The translations under genes were made by a program, and so were the position numbers. A DNA stretch of 64,000 nt, from assembly GCA_040387755.1 (NCBI GenBank), contig JAZKDB010000002.1, positions 1,798,001 through 1,862,000 of the forward strand. Direction: 5' to 3'. Below are positions 17,985 to 26,891 of the stretch, one piece after another; the first letter of the stretch is position 1; each line of letters begins with the position of its first letter. Under the pieces are notes generated by a model, which did no database searches, was not told the origin of the DNA, and was given only the letters and a program-made list of their open reading frames with translations. Origin of the DNA: Rurimicrobium sp040387755 (lineage in GTDB: Bacteria > Bacteroidota > Bacteroidia > Chitinophagales > Chitinophagaceae).

Positions 17985-19262
17985 CTAGTAGTGACATTTT
18001 TGACACTCCAATCCACCAATATCTTCAACAGTTACACCTGTACGTTTACCTGCTTTTAGTTCGGCATGGTATTTTTGATATAGACTGTAGTAATTGTTAT
18101 TTTCAAACTGTACATTGGTTTGACGGTGACAATTTACGCACCATCCCATTGACAATGAACTATGTTGGTAAACTTCGTCCATCTCTTCGATAGGACCATG
18201 ACAACGCTGACACTGAATCTGACCAACAGCAGTATGCTGTGAGTGATTGAAATAAACGTGATCAGGAAGGTTATGAATTTTTACCCACTCAATTGGTTTG
18301 GCAAGAATATTACCTTTTGAATCGCGTTTGTAATCTTTCTTTGCAGGGTCCCAACCGGCATAATCATATAATTTTTGAATTTCAGCAGTACCATCAATTT
18401 TCTTTCCTTCCGCTGTAACTAAAGGATGTTCTGCTGCGCCGGTATATTCTGCAATTCCTTTGTGGCAATTCATACATACATTAGAAGAAGGTATCATCGC
18501 CTGTTTACTTTGTTGTGCACCTGAGTGACAATATAAACAATTGATTTGGTTGATACCTGCATGCACTTTGTGAGAATAGAAAATAGGTTGCTCTGGTTTA
18601 TAATTTTGTTGACGCCCCATTTGGATACCGCCATTAACGATAAACAAACCAGCACCAATAAACAATACTATAGCACCAATTGCTATAATCACTTTATGAC
18701 GATAGAATGGAATTTCTTTCTTAATATTTTGTCCTTCATTACTTGCAACTACACGACGAAGTCCTTTGTTTACTCTCCAAAGAATGATAGCTAAAGCTAA
18801 TAAAGCTAAAGTAATCAATGGATAAAGCCATCCACTTCCTTCCTCATTAGTAGAAGAGCCTGAATCTTCTTTCTTTGCGGCAGCAGGAGCTTTTACACTA
18901 TTTACATAGGTGATAACGGCATCAATTTCCTCGTTAGACAATGCTCCGAAAGCAGTCATTTGGGTTTTTCCCCATTTGTTGTAGATGTCACTAGCATATT
19001 TATCGCCGGAGGCAATAACAGCTGCGGGGTTTTTAACCCATTTGTACAACCATTCTTTGCTCGGTACACGCTTATCCACTCCCTGCAATGCAGGACCGGT
19101 TGCGTCTTTGAGAGGATTGTGACAGCTGGCACAATTAGCTTTAAAAATAGCCTGGCCGTCTGGGGCTGCAATGGCTGAAAAATGACTAAGCAATAGGATT
19201 ACAAACAGCGATAATGCACTTTTTGTAATTTTTCGAATCAATAGCATAATATTATCTGACAC
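17985..19262 (-). CDS. actA: Alternative complex III subunit ActA, multiheme cytochrome c with extra N-terminal heme domain
   Basis: A 425-residue protein with a signal sequence and six CxxCH motifs: CASCH near residue 44, then, after two membrane helices (about 146-163 and 191-211), CLYCH, CMNCH, CQRCH, CVNCH and CQKCH, the last two residues from the end. The C-terminal five are the standard ActA pentaheme set. The first sits in a separate cytochrome c-like domain of about 90 residues (DGQAIFKANCASCHNPL...ALSNEEIDAVITYVNSV), so this is a fusion. It heads the act-cox operon. Start could also be the Met at residue 6. Confidence 0.94.
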   Translation of the reverse strand: MSDNIMLLIRKITKSALSLFVILLLSHFSAIAAPDGQAIFKANCASCHNPLKDATGPALQGVDKRVPSKEWLYKWVKNPAAVIASGDKYASDIYNKWGKTQMTAFGALSNEEIDAVITYVNSVKAPAAAKKEDSGSSTNEEGSGWLYPLITLALLALAIILWRVNKGLRRVVASNEGQNIKKEIPFYRHKVIIAIGAIVLFIGAGLFIVNGGIQMGRQQNYKPEQPIFYSHKVHAGINQINCLYCHSGAQQSKQAMIPSSNVCMNCHKGIAEYTGAAEHPLVTAEGKKIDGTAEIQKLYDYAGWDPAKKDYKRDSKGNILAKPIEWVKIHNLPDHVYFNHSQHTAVGQIQCQRCHGPIEEMDEVYQHSSLSMGWCVNCHRQTNVQFENNNYYSLYQKYHAELKAGKRTGVTVEDIGGLECQKCHY

Positions 19263-19614
19263 CTGTGAATATGATTAGAATTAACATTCCTTTACACGAA
19301 AACGAAGCAAAAGTACAATACAAAAATGAGATTTTATACACATTTTCAAAAAAATATTTCTCAGTACTGGCAAGGCTTTCAGAGGATTTTTGATATTTAA
19401 TTTTTCTCATTTGTCATTCTAATGTCAGTAACTTCGGCTCAAGAAATGGCAAATTTGTGACAATGGGTTTCTGGTGGACCATTTGTTATGCTGCTTTTTG
19501 AATGCATAGAGCAGTACAGCGAATTTAAAAACCTATGTAAACAGTTCTGATTCTGATTAAAACTAATTTTATAGTAAATTTCTTCATCTTTACACTTTTA
19601 AGTCTATTTGAACA
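19263..19614. other. Divergent intergenic region actA/arfB (352 bases)
   Basis: This holds the promoter of the act-cox operon (candidate -7 element at 19308-19315) and that of arfB. I see no supported ORF, tRNA or strong hairpin. Confidence 0.5.
19308..19315 (-). promoter_or_regulatory. Candidate Bacteroidota promoter -7 element for the act-cox operon
   Basis: On the minus strand this reads TACTTTTG, a full match to the TAnnTTTG -7 consensus of the Bacteroidota primary sigma factor, 46 bases before the actA start. A TTG -33 element at the usual spacing is not obvious. Confidence 0.4.
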
Positions 19615-20016
19615 ATGAATATTGATTTTACCAACGAAATAACCTATCAGACTGCGCGCAGTGGTGGCAAGGGTGGACAAAATGTAAATAAGGTAGAGAC
19701 GAGGGTAGAAGCTCGTTGGAACATCTCAGTGTCTGAATTAGTTACACCTGAACAAAAAGCCCGTATACTGTTAAAGCTAAAGAACCAGATTAATAAAGAA
19801 GGAGTGCTGGTTGTGCAATGCTCAGAAACACGATCACAATTGGAAAATAAGCTAATATCCACAAAAAGAATTTTGGAGATAGTAAATAAGTCTTTAATAC
19901 AGGCAAAAAAACGAAAGGCAACCAAAATGCCAAAATCCTCTATTGAAAAAAGACTGGAGACGAAAAGGATAAATTCTTTAAAAAAAGCACATAGAAGAAG
20001 GGGGCATGAAGATTAG
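19615..20016 (+). CDS. arfB: Peptidyl-tRNA hydrolase ArfB (ribosome rescue factor, YaeJ-like)
   Basis: A 133-residue release-factor-like protein with the catalytic GGQ in SGGKGGQNVNKVETRVEARW near residues 17-36 and a basic C-terminal tail (KKRKATKMPKSS...LKKAHRRRG) that inserts into the mRNA channel of stalled ribosomes. It lacks the codon-recognition domains of RF1/RF2, which fits ArfB. It hydrolyses peptidyl-tRNA on non-stop ribosomes. It is convergent with birA, leaving one base between the two stop codons. Confidence 0.93.
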   Translation: MNIDFTNEITYQTARSGGKGGQNVNKVETRVEARWNISVSELVTPEQKARILLKLKNQINKEGVLVVQCSETRSQLENKLISTKRILEIVNKSLIQAKKRKATKMPKSSIEKRLETKRINSLKKAHRRRGHED

Positions 20017-20017
20017 A

Positions 20018-20770
20018 TTACCACACCCAATTAAGCTTTCCATGAGCAAAGGCTTTAATAGAGGCATCTGCTAACTGTATTAATAATTGCCCCTTTTCGT
20101 CAACACCTAATATAATTGAATCAAAAACTTCCTCACCGTTTGCAAAAGTTTGTATCTGACTTCTTTTATATAGCAGTTGATTATACCTGTCCAAATAATG
20201 TTTGAGAAATGGAGTAGAGGTATTTTCAATAGCTTTTGTTCTGACTATATTCAATATTTCTTCCTGAGTCCACTCTTTTCCTGTTGCCAAAAACAACGAG
20301 GTGGCATTGGGTAAATGTTTGGGGAACTCCTTTTGTAGTAGATTGATGCCTATGCCTATAATAGCATGAGTCCAGTTATTTCCTCTAAGTGAGTTTTCAA
20401 TAAGTATCCCTGCTGCCTTTTTGTCATTAATAATAATATCATTCGGAAACTTAATCCGAACGTCTAGTGATGGATCTAGTGACTGTATGGCCTCGGCTAC
20501 TGCAACTGAGATAGCGGCGGAAAAGCTAAACTGTGCATCAATAGCCACTGTGGGCTGCAATATTATGCTCATTAACAACGACTTGCCTGCCTCATCATTC
20601 CAAACGTTTCCTCTTTGTCCTTTTCCGGAGGATTGTTCTTGTGCTACTATTGTCAGTCCAGCCTGCGCCGTATCGGCATCTATCATTTGTGCGGCACGAT
20701 TGTTGGTACTATCTAAGGAGTAGAAATGTAGGATAGGTGCTTGTAGCACATCTTTAACGTTTGATGACAA
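20018..20770 (-). CDS. birA: Biotin--[acetyl-CoA-carboxylase] ligase
   Basis: A 250-residue catalytic-domain-only (class I) biotin protein ligase. The biotinyl-AMP loop GKGQRGNVWND near residue 50, the SLLMSIILQP strand and KFPNDIIINDKKAAGILIE are the family signatures. The N-terminal helix-turn-helix repressor domain of E. coli BirA is missing, so it should not regulate biotin genes. It attaches biotin to the acceptor lysine of carboxylases. Divergent from rsfS with 74 bases between. Confidence 0.94.
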   Translation of the reverse strand: MSSNVKDVLQAPILHFYSLDSTNNRAAQMIDADTAQAGLTIVAQEQSSGKGQRGNVWNDEAGKSLLMSIILQPTVAIDAQFSFSAAISVAVAEAIQSLDPSLDVRIKFPNDIIINDKKAAGILIENSLRGNNWTHAIIGIGINLLQKEFPKHLPNATSLFLATGKEWTQEEILNIVRTKAIENTSTPFLKHYLDRYNQLLYKRSQIQTFANGEEVFDSIILGVDEKGQLLIQLADASIKAFAHGKLNWVW

Positions 20771-20844
20771 AGTTTTCTTTAATTTTGAACGATAAAACTA
20801 CAAAATTCTATCACATCCGATATAAAACATAAATCATTCGCAGC

Positions 20845-21264
20845 TTGAATAACATCAAAATCGACACGCTGGACAAAGTAACCACCGACTCGAAATCTGC
20901 CGTAAAACGCAGTCCTCGCCTCAATACCAATAGCAAACTATACAAAACAATCATTGCTGCAATAGAAGATAAGAAAGGTGAGCATATCATCAGCCTTGAC
21001 CTGCGCAAAATTGACGAAGCTGTTGCAGACTACTTCATTATTTGTGAGGCTCAGTCGCACACACAAATACATGCCATAGCTGCCAATATCGAAAAAGAAG
21101 TACATGAAAAATGTGATGAAAAAGCTTATCACACCCAATATGGTCAACACTGGACTTTATTGGACTATGTAAATATTGTGGTGCATATTTTCGACCGTGA
21201 GCAGCGTAAATTTTACGATATTGAAGGGCTTTGGGCAGATGCGGTGCATAATGAACTCAGCTAA
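20845..21264 (+). CDS. rsfS: Ribosome silencing factor RsfS
   Basis: A 139-residue protein with the RsfS core: KGEHIISLDLRKIDEAVADYFIICEA, QYGQHWTLLDYVNIVVHIF and FYDIEGLWADA. It binds ribosomal protein uL14 and blocks subunit joining. The frame has no ATG or GTG before the conserved core and an in-frame stop at 20830-20832, so the start must be the TTG at 20845 (or a rarer codon just upstream). The first 30 residues are a non-conserved basic tail. It lies 69 bases before ftsH and is probably co-transcribed with it. Confidence 0.9.
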   Translation: MNNIKIDTLDKVTTDSKSAVKRSPRLNTNSKLYKTIIAAIEDKKGEHIISLDLRKIDEAVADYFIICEAQSHTQIHAIAANIEKEVHEKCDEKAYHTQYGQHWTLLDYVNIVVHIFDREQRKFYDIEGLWADAVHNELS

Positions 21265-21333
21265 AACTCATTGCTCTGTTGTTATTAAAAGAATCCCTTT
21301 CACCTTTTTAGATCAGGCAAAAGCCTATATACA

Positions 21334-23355
21334 ATGCAAGAAAATCAAAATAATAAAAATTCATCGGATGGAAAGAATATTCCACCCAAAGGTCCAAAGT
21401 TTAATATTTACTGGATATACGGTATTATCGTATTAGTACTGGTAGGTATGACAATGTTTGGCAACAACTTCAATAGCACTATTGAAGCACATAGTTTTTA
21501 TGATTTTCAAAACAATTACCTTAAAAAGGGAGCTGTTGAAAAAATCACTATTGTCAACAAGGAAATTGCTGAGGCCAAACTAAAACCAAGTGCTGCACCG
21601 TCTGCAACAGCTCCGTCCACAGCATTGACCGCAGATAAAGAACAATTGTATTCATTCCATATTGGTTCTGTTGAACAATTTAATAAAGACCTTGAAGCAG
21701 CGTATACTGCCGATTCCTCTCTCGAACGTATACCTATAATGTATGAGAGCAGAGGCAGCTACATGCGCGAATTGTCCGGCCTATTGTTGCCAATCCTGAT
21801 TCTTATCGCTATGTCATTTATGATCATGCGCAAGATGGGTGGCGGCATGGGTAGCGGCGGTGGTAGCGGCGGTATATTTAATATCGGTAAATCAAAAGCT
21901 CAACTTTTTGAAAAAGGCACTAAAGTGAATATTACCTTCAACGATGTCGCAGGTCTGGATGAAGCCAAGGTAGAGATTATGGAAATTGTAGATTTCCTTA
22001 AAAACCCTAAAAAATATACTGCATTGGGAGGCAAAATACCAAAGGGTGCGTTATTGGTTGGCCCTCCGGGTACCGGTAAAACCCTTTTGGCAAAAGCAGT
22101 GGCAGGCGAAGCACAAGTTCCTTTTTTCTCTATGTCCGGATCTGATTTTGTGGAAATGTTTGTAGGTGTGGGAGCAAGCCGCGTGCGCGATTTGTTCAAA
22201 CAAGCAAGAGAAAAATCACCTTGTATTGTATTTATTGACGAGATTGATGCTATTGGCCGTGCCCGTGGAAAAAACATGATGATGAGTAATGATGAGCGCG
22301 AAAACACCCTTAACCAAATGTTGGTAGAAATGGATGGATTCAGTGGCGAAACAGGCATCATTGTTCTGGCAGCAACCAACCGTCCTGATGTGTTGGATAC
22401 GGCACTGCTTCGTCCGGGTCGTTTTGATCGTCAGATTTCCATTGACCTTCCGGATGCAAAAGGTCGCGAACAGATATTTGAAGTGCATCTTGCACCAATT
22501 AAGAAATCTACCGCGTTAGATGTTAAAAAACTGGCACAACAAACACCGGGTTTTGCCGGAGCAGATATTGCCAATGTTTGTAATGAAGCAGCATTGATAG
22601 CGGCACGAAATGGCAAAACAGCTGTTGACATGCAAGACTTCAACGATGCCATTGACCGAATCATTGGTGGGCTTGAAAAGAAAAATAAAATTATTCAGCC
22701 TGATGAAAAACGCGTTATCGCTTATCACGAAGCAGGGCATGCTGTTACAGGTTGGTTTCTCGAAAATGCTCATCCCCTAGTGAAAGTAACTATTGTTCCC
22801 AGAGGAACAGCAGCTTTGGGTTTTGCTCAATATTTACCAAAAGAAAAATACCTGACACTTACTCAGGAATTAGAAGACGATATGTGTATGACACTTGGCG
22901 GTCGTGCCAGTGAAGAAGTGTTCTTTGGCAAAGTATCTACGGGTGCCTTAAGTGATCTGCAACAGGTAACACGTACAGCTTATGCTATGGTGAGCATTTA
23001 TGGTATGAATGATAAGATTGGTAACATTTCTTATTATGACCCACAAAGCGAAGGTGGATTTCAAAAGCCTTATAGCGAAGAGACAGGAAAAATAATTGAC
23101 CAGGAAGTTAAAAAACTATCGGACAAAGCATACCAAAGAGCAAAAGCCTTAATAGAAGAGCGAAAAGAAGAAGTAAAAATCATTGCCGAAGAACTATTGA
23201 AAAAAGAAGTATTGTTCAAAGATGACCTTGTAAGGTTAATTGGCAAAAGACCTTTTAAAGAAGACAATGTTGAAGGAGATATTATTCTTGCAGTAAGTAC
23301 AAATGAAAATACAAAAGCAGAAGACGCAACAAACTTTTCAGAAGACACTGTTTAG
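21334..23355 (+). CDS. ftsH: ATP-dependent zinc metalloprotease FtsH
   Basis: A 673-residue membrane AAA+ protease. TM1 is at about residues 25-45 and TM2 at about 148-166, flanking a periplasmic region. The AAA domain has Walker A GPPGTGKT (about 244-251), Walker B CIVFIDEID and the second region of homology ATNRPDVLD. The protease domain has HEAGH near residue 465 with the third zinc ligand in the LSDLQQVT region. It degrades misassembled membrane proteins and short-lived regulators. The C-terminal tail is variable and acidic. A strong bidirectional terminator follows. Confidence 0.97.
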   Translation: MQENQNNKNSSDGKNIPPKGPKFNIYWIYGIIVLVLVGMTMFGNNFNSTIEAHSFYDFQNNYLKKGAVEKITIVNKEIAEAKLKPSAAPSATAPSTALTADKEQLYSFHIGSVEQFNKDLEAAYTADSSLERIPIMYESRGSYMRELSGLLLPILILIAMSFMIMRKMGGGMGSGGGSGGIFNIGKSKAQLFEKGTKVNITFNDVAGLDEAKVEIMEIVDFLKNPKKYTALGGKIPKGALLVGPPGTGKTLLAKAVAGEAQVPFFSMSGSDFVEMFVGVGASRVRDLFKQAREKSPCIVFIDEIDAIGRARGKNMMMSNDERENTLNQMLVEMDGFSGETGIIVLAATNRPDVLDTALLRPGRFDRQISIDLPDAKGREQIFEVHLAPIKKSTALDVKKLAQQTPGFAGADIANVCNEAALIAARNGKTAVDMQDFNDAIDRIIGGLEKKNKIIQPDEKRVIAYHEAGHAVTGWFLENAHPLVKVTIVPRGTAALGFAQYLPKEKYLTLTQELEDDMCMTLGGRASEEVFFGKVSTGALSDLQQVTRTAYAMVSIYGMNDKIGNISYYDPQSEGGFQKPYSEETGKIIDQEVKKLSDKAYQRAKALIEERKEEVKIIAEELLKKEVLFKDDLVRLIGKRPFKEDNVEGDIILAVSTNENTKAEDATNFSEDTV

Positions 23356-23379
23356 ATGCTCTGAGATTTAATTCAATAA

Positions 23380-23411
23380 AAAATGGCTGCCAAGTATTTG
23401 GCAGCCATTTT
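23380..23411 (+). terminator. Bidirectional terminator between ftsH and the HmuY-family gene
   Basis: A perfect 14-bp stem (AAAATGGCTGCCAA/TTGGCAGCCATTTT) with a 4-base loop and A/T tracts on both sides. It lies between two convergent genes and can serve both strands. Confidence 0.9.
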
Positions 23412-23435
23412 TATGCTTTTTGCTTACAACAATAA

Positions 23436-24425
23436 TTATAATCTTTGGTACTCAAACTTTGGTGTGCCTTTTATGCCATTATTATAAAAATCAATAAATC
23501 TGAGTTTATAATAAATCCCTTCTTCACCCGAACGAATAATATAATGCTTACCAGCATCTACACTGAATTTTCCGGTATTTAAATCATAGGATTTCCATTC
23601 AAAGCCAATTGCGTCAACCTCATCCCTGAGCACAACTGACGCTGCTTTCTGTAAATCAATCTCTGCGAAATTTTTTGTTACAGAATCTCTTCCTGCGCTT
23701 GTGTTATAGCTGTTAAGCAGGCAACCTACAACTGAATAGCGCATATCCAAATCATAGTAGAAATGCGTGTATTTTGTAAAAGCAATATCCCATTCTTTTT
23801 TAGGTGGCTCTATCAGTAATGTTTTACCTCCCCCATCAAAAGACAAAAAAGCATAATTGTATTCTTCATCTTTAGCGATTTCTAAAGTCTTTTCATTGCT
23901 TCCGTCTATTGCTGAAAAACGGACTACATATTTTGAAGCATCAACAGAAAGAATCTGAATTTTTTCCATTCCCAAATACTTGCCGGTCTCGTCGGTTCCT
24001 TTATATATAATATAAGTTTTACCAGCATTTCTCCAATCACCAAAAGCGGTACTGTCCGGATTGCCGGAAGCAACATCAATTAAAGAAGCTATACCTGTTG
24101 TGTCAGTAATTTTTACTTCTTCAAATTTTTTTTTGACAGGGTAAATCGCCATTTTGAACTTGGCACCATTAAGCATAATACGCCAGCCTTCCTGAGCGGT
24201 TTCAAAACCCAAATCCCAAGCCGTATATTTATTTGTACCGACAATAGTATTATTCCTGAGACTATAAAAAATCTGAAGTTTGTAATCCTCTGTCATTTCT
24301 ACGCTTGCTGTAGTTTCTTTCCCTTTAGGCTTGAGAGGAACTGGCAATTCCCTTTTCATACAGCTAATGAGGCCAGTGCTGGATATTGCCATCAAAATCA
24401 CATTTCGACAAATTATTGTTCGCAT
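23436..24425 (-). CDS. HmuY family heme-binding lipoprotein
   Basis: A 329-residue protein with a lipoprotein signal (MAISSTGLISC). I start it at the ATG at 24423-24425; a longer in-frame start would overlap the TonB receptor gene. The body has paired HmuY-like segments: KYTAWDLGFE followed later by KEWDIAFTKYTHFYYD, and YYKLRFIDFYNN near the end. HmuY proteins capture heme at the cell surface and hand it to the TonB receptor HmuR. It is the last gene of the heme locus, 13 bases after the receptor. Confidence 0.85.
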   Translation of the reverse strand: MRTIICRNVILMAISSTGLISCMKRELPVPLKPKGKETTASVEMTEDYKLQIFYSLRNNTIVGTNKYTAWDLGFETAQEGWRIMLNGAKFKMAIYPVKKKFEEVKITDTTGIASLIDVASGNPDSTAFGDWRNAGKTYIIYKGTDETGKYLGMEKIQILSVDASKYVVRFSAIDGSNEKTLEIAKDEEYNYAFLSFDGGGKTLLIEPPKKEWDIAFTKYTHFYYDLDMRYSVVGCLLNSYNTSAGRDSVTKNFAEIDLQKAASVVLRDEVDAIGFEWKSYDLNTGKFSVDAGKHYIIRSGEEGIYYKLRFIDFYNNGIKGTPKFEYQRL

Positions 24426-24438
24426 TGCATTACCGTTT

Positions 24439-26526
24439 TTATTTCCCTGAAAACTGATAGCCAACACCTAAGAAAATAGACCTTCCTGTACTAATGGATA
24501 AGCTACTGCTTGCGCTGCTATGAGCTGAACCGGCTGCTACAGTAGCGCCCGATGTATTGATATTGGTTGTGTTGAATAAATTTTTGCAACCAATGGTGAT
24601 AACCATTCTGCTCTTAAAAATTTTCTTATTAATTGAAAAATCTGCCATTGAATACCCTTCAATTGTATTCAATACAAGCTCATTGTTTGCATTCAATCCA
24701 TAACTTGGCATAGAGCCAGTGTATTTCAAAAACAAAGAAACACCCATTTGATACTTTGCCCAATCATAGCCGGCGTTGCAGCGCATTTCGGGCGAGTATG
24801 TAAATGTATTATTCATTGACCCTTCTGTTTCTGATAACTGATTATATCGTCCTATATAGGAAGCACCAAGCGATAGATTCAGATTCTTATAGGTTCCGGT
24901 CCAATTCATTTGTACACCCCGGGTTTTGAATTTGTCAATATTCACATAAGTAAACCGAAGAATATTCGTGTCGGGCTGCGCTAGATTAATCATGTCTGTA
25001 ATGCTATTGTAAAAACCTGCTACTTCAATTTTATAGCCAATTTTATTAATTACATTACTGTAAATGGCTGCAATATTAAAATTATCAGACTCTTCGGGTT
25101 TTAGGTTTTCGTTTCCTACAATATCATGATTGCTATCTTTAAACTCGAAGTAAAGCTCCTTTACATTAGGCGCTCTGAAACCCCGTGCATAAGAACCCCT
25201 TATGGTAAGACCTTTTGCAATAGTGTACTTAATGTTTAATGAAGGAATAATCGGTGCCGCAAATGCAGTATTATACGCATAACGCAGGCCAGCCCGAATC
25301 ATTAGTGAGTCCAGAATTTTATACTCTGCACTTGTATAAAGGGCATAATCTGCAATATGCTGCTGTTCATTTAATATTCTTCTGCCTTTGCCATTTTCAA
25401 TGTTGACATCATAGCCAAACTCATAGTTGAGTTTATAACGCTGATTACTATTACTAATTGTGCCCCTTGAATTGAACAAAGAATACTGGGATGTGTCTTG
25501 ATCTGATGCAGGAGCCAATACATCATTTAGTGTAGTGAGGTCCTTCTCATAAGTGTTTTTTACACGTTTATAATGATTGTAAGCAGCAATGAAGCTGTAG
25601 TTTTTATTCCTGAAAATTTTACCATTTGCAAATACTGCATTATTAAATCTCAATGTCTTGTAATAGTCATCAAACGCAGTATAACCATAATAACCATTCG
25701 GCGCTCCTCGGTTTGTAATAACATCATAAAAGCAATCACTCTTGAACCGCAATGTAGATTGAGCAATAAGATAAGAATATTGCATGTTAGCATTATACTC
25801 TTCCTTTGCATCCCATTGCAAAGAACGACGATCATCAGCTGGCTCAGGCTTAAAATTCAAAAAATTCATTCCTTCTTTTGCATCCCATCCATCAAAAAAA
25901 TTTCTCGCGCCTGAAAACAAAACTGTGTGCTTATTTTTCTTAAAACCCACATTTGCATTGACATTGTACTTTCCGATAGTCTCTGTATAAGTATTGACTC
26001 CTGCTTCCAAACTACCTTTGAGGCTATTCTTTGTAATTATATTAATTGTTCCTGCTAAAGCATCCGTGCCATAAGTAACAGACATTGGCCCTTCTATCAG
26101 TTCAATCCGGTCAACATTATAAACATTGAGTTGGGCAATATCAACATTACCATTTTGCCTGCCTATAACGGGTACACCATCGATAAGTATCTTTACATTC
26201 TGACCAGAAACACCCTGAATACTAACACTGCTGCCCAATACATTATCCTGAGCAATAGTTACGTTCATCTCATTCAGCAAAACATCTCGTAGATTTTGCG
26301 CACCCAGGGAAGCAATTTTTTTTGCGTCAATGATACGCACCCGTTGTATGGCATCCTCGGGCTTTGTTGGCTTATATTGACCCGTAATGACAACATTAGA
26401 CAATACTCTTTCAGAATGATAAGTGTCCTTTGACGTATCCGCTACCTGTGCTGAAGACATTACTGATAAAGTAACTAACAGCACTGAAGACAAAATAAAA
26501 AAATATGAAAAATGTTTAGTTTTCAT
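24439..26526 (-). CDS. TonB-dependent heme/iron receptor
   Basis: A 695-residue outer-membrane receptor: signal peptide (FILSSVLLVTLSVMSSAQ), plug domain with NVVITGQYKPTKPEDAIQRVR, GVSGQNVKILIDGVPVIGRQ and RIELIEGPMSVTYGTDALAG, then a 22-strand barrel ending in an aromatic residue-containing strand (FLGVGYQFSGK). The ATG at 26524-26526 gives the clean signal peptide. It would transport heme across the outer membrane using TonB. The start overlaps the DUF6686 gene by 11 bases, so the two are translationally coupled. HmuR-like by context. Confidence 0.92.
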   Translation of the reverse strand: MKTKHFSYFFILSSVLLVTLSVMSSAQVADTSKDTYHSERVLSNVVITGQYKPTKPEDAIQRVRIIDAKKIASLGAQNLRDVLLNEMNVTIAQDNVLGSSVSIQGVSGQNVKILIDGVPVIGRQNGNVDIAQLNVYNVDRIELIEGPMSVTYGTDALAGTINIITKNSLKGSLEAGVNTYTETIGKYNVNANVGFKKNKHTVLFSGARNFFDGWDAKEGMNFLNFKPEPADDRRSLQWDAKEEYNANMQYSYLIAQSTLRFKSDCFYDVITNRGAPNGYYGYTAFDDYYKTLRFNNAVFANGKIFRNKNYSFIAAYNHYKRVKNTYEKDLTTLNDVLAPASDQDTSQYSLFNSRGTISNSNQRYKLNYEFGYDVNIENGKGRRILNEQQHIADYALYTSAEYKILDSLMIRAGLRYAYNTAFAAPIIPSLNIKYTIAKGLTIRGSYARGFRAPNVKELYFEFKDSNHDIVGNENLKPEESDNFNIAAIYSNVINKIGYKIEVAGFYNSITDMINLAQPDTNILRFTYVNIDKFKTRGVQMNWTGTYKNLNLSLGASYIGRYNQLSETEGSMNNTFTYSPEMRCNAGYDWAKYQMGVSLFLKYTGSMPSYGLNANNELVLNTIEGYSMADFSINKKIFKSRMVITIGCKNLFNTTNINTSGATVAAGSAHSSASSSLSISTGRSIFLGVGYQFSGK

Positions 26527-26842
26527 TGAAGACAAATAGTTTTTCAAGAGTCAGTTTATCTTTGGCCTTATTCAAAATCGCCATTAGTTTTACCAGATCG
26601 TCCGGGCTATAAACCAGCGTCACTCCACTATATTTTGTAGTGACAGTTATTGCTTTCAAATAAGGAAAATCGTCATCAACATGCTCTTCGTACCGCAAGC
26701 GTATCATCATTTCGAAAGAATAAAAATCTTCTATCGTGTACGACAGTAAAGCATTGCCAAAACCAACATGCAGCTTTTCGCAATTCTTACAAAAAACCAC
26801 ATAGCCATTTGAATTTTTACTTAAAGTTTTATAGCAACACAT
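26516..26842 (-). CDS. DUF6686 family small Cys-containing protein in heme locus
   Basis: A 108-residue soluble protein with no signal peptide. The N-terminus has two cysteine pairs (CC at residues 2-3, CKNC at 18-21) in a CC-x14-CxxC arrangement followed by EKLHVGFGN, suggestive of a metal or heme ligand set. It looks like DUF6686, a Bacteroidota family found beside hmu genes. It lies 49 bases after hmuS and overlaps the receptor gene by 11 bases. Function unknown; a heme or metal sensing or handling role is inference from context and cysteines. Confidence 0.72.
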   Translation of the reverse strand: MCCYKTLSKNSNGYVVFCKNCEKLHVGFGNALLSYTIEDFYSFEMMIRLRYEEHVDDDFPYLKAITVTTKYSGVTLVYSPDDLVKLMAILNKAKDKLTLEKLFVFNEN

Positions 26843-26891
26843 TGATGACCAAAATCTTTTTAATGCTTAAAAAAATAGTTCTGCACCTTGC

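Noticed and set aside
21900..22379. 159-codon minus-strand ORF within ftsH
   Set aside because: Antisense to the highly conserved AAA domain; codon-complement artefact.
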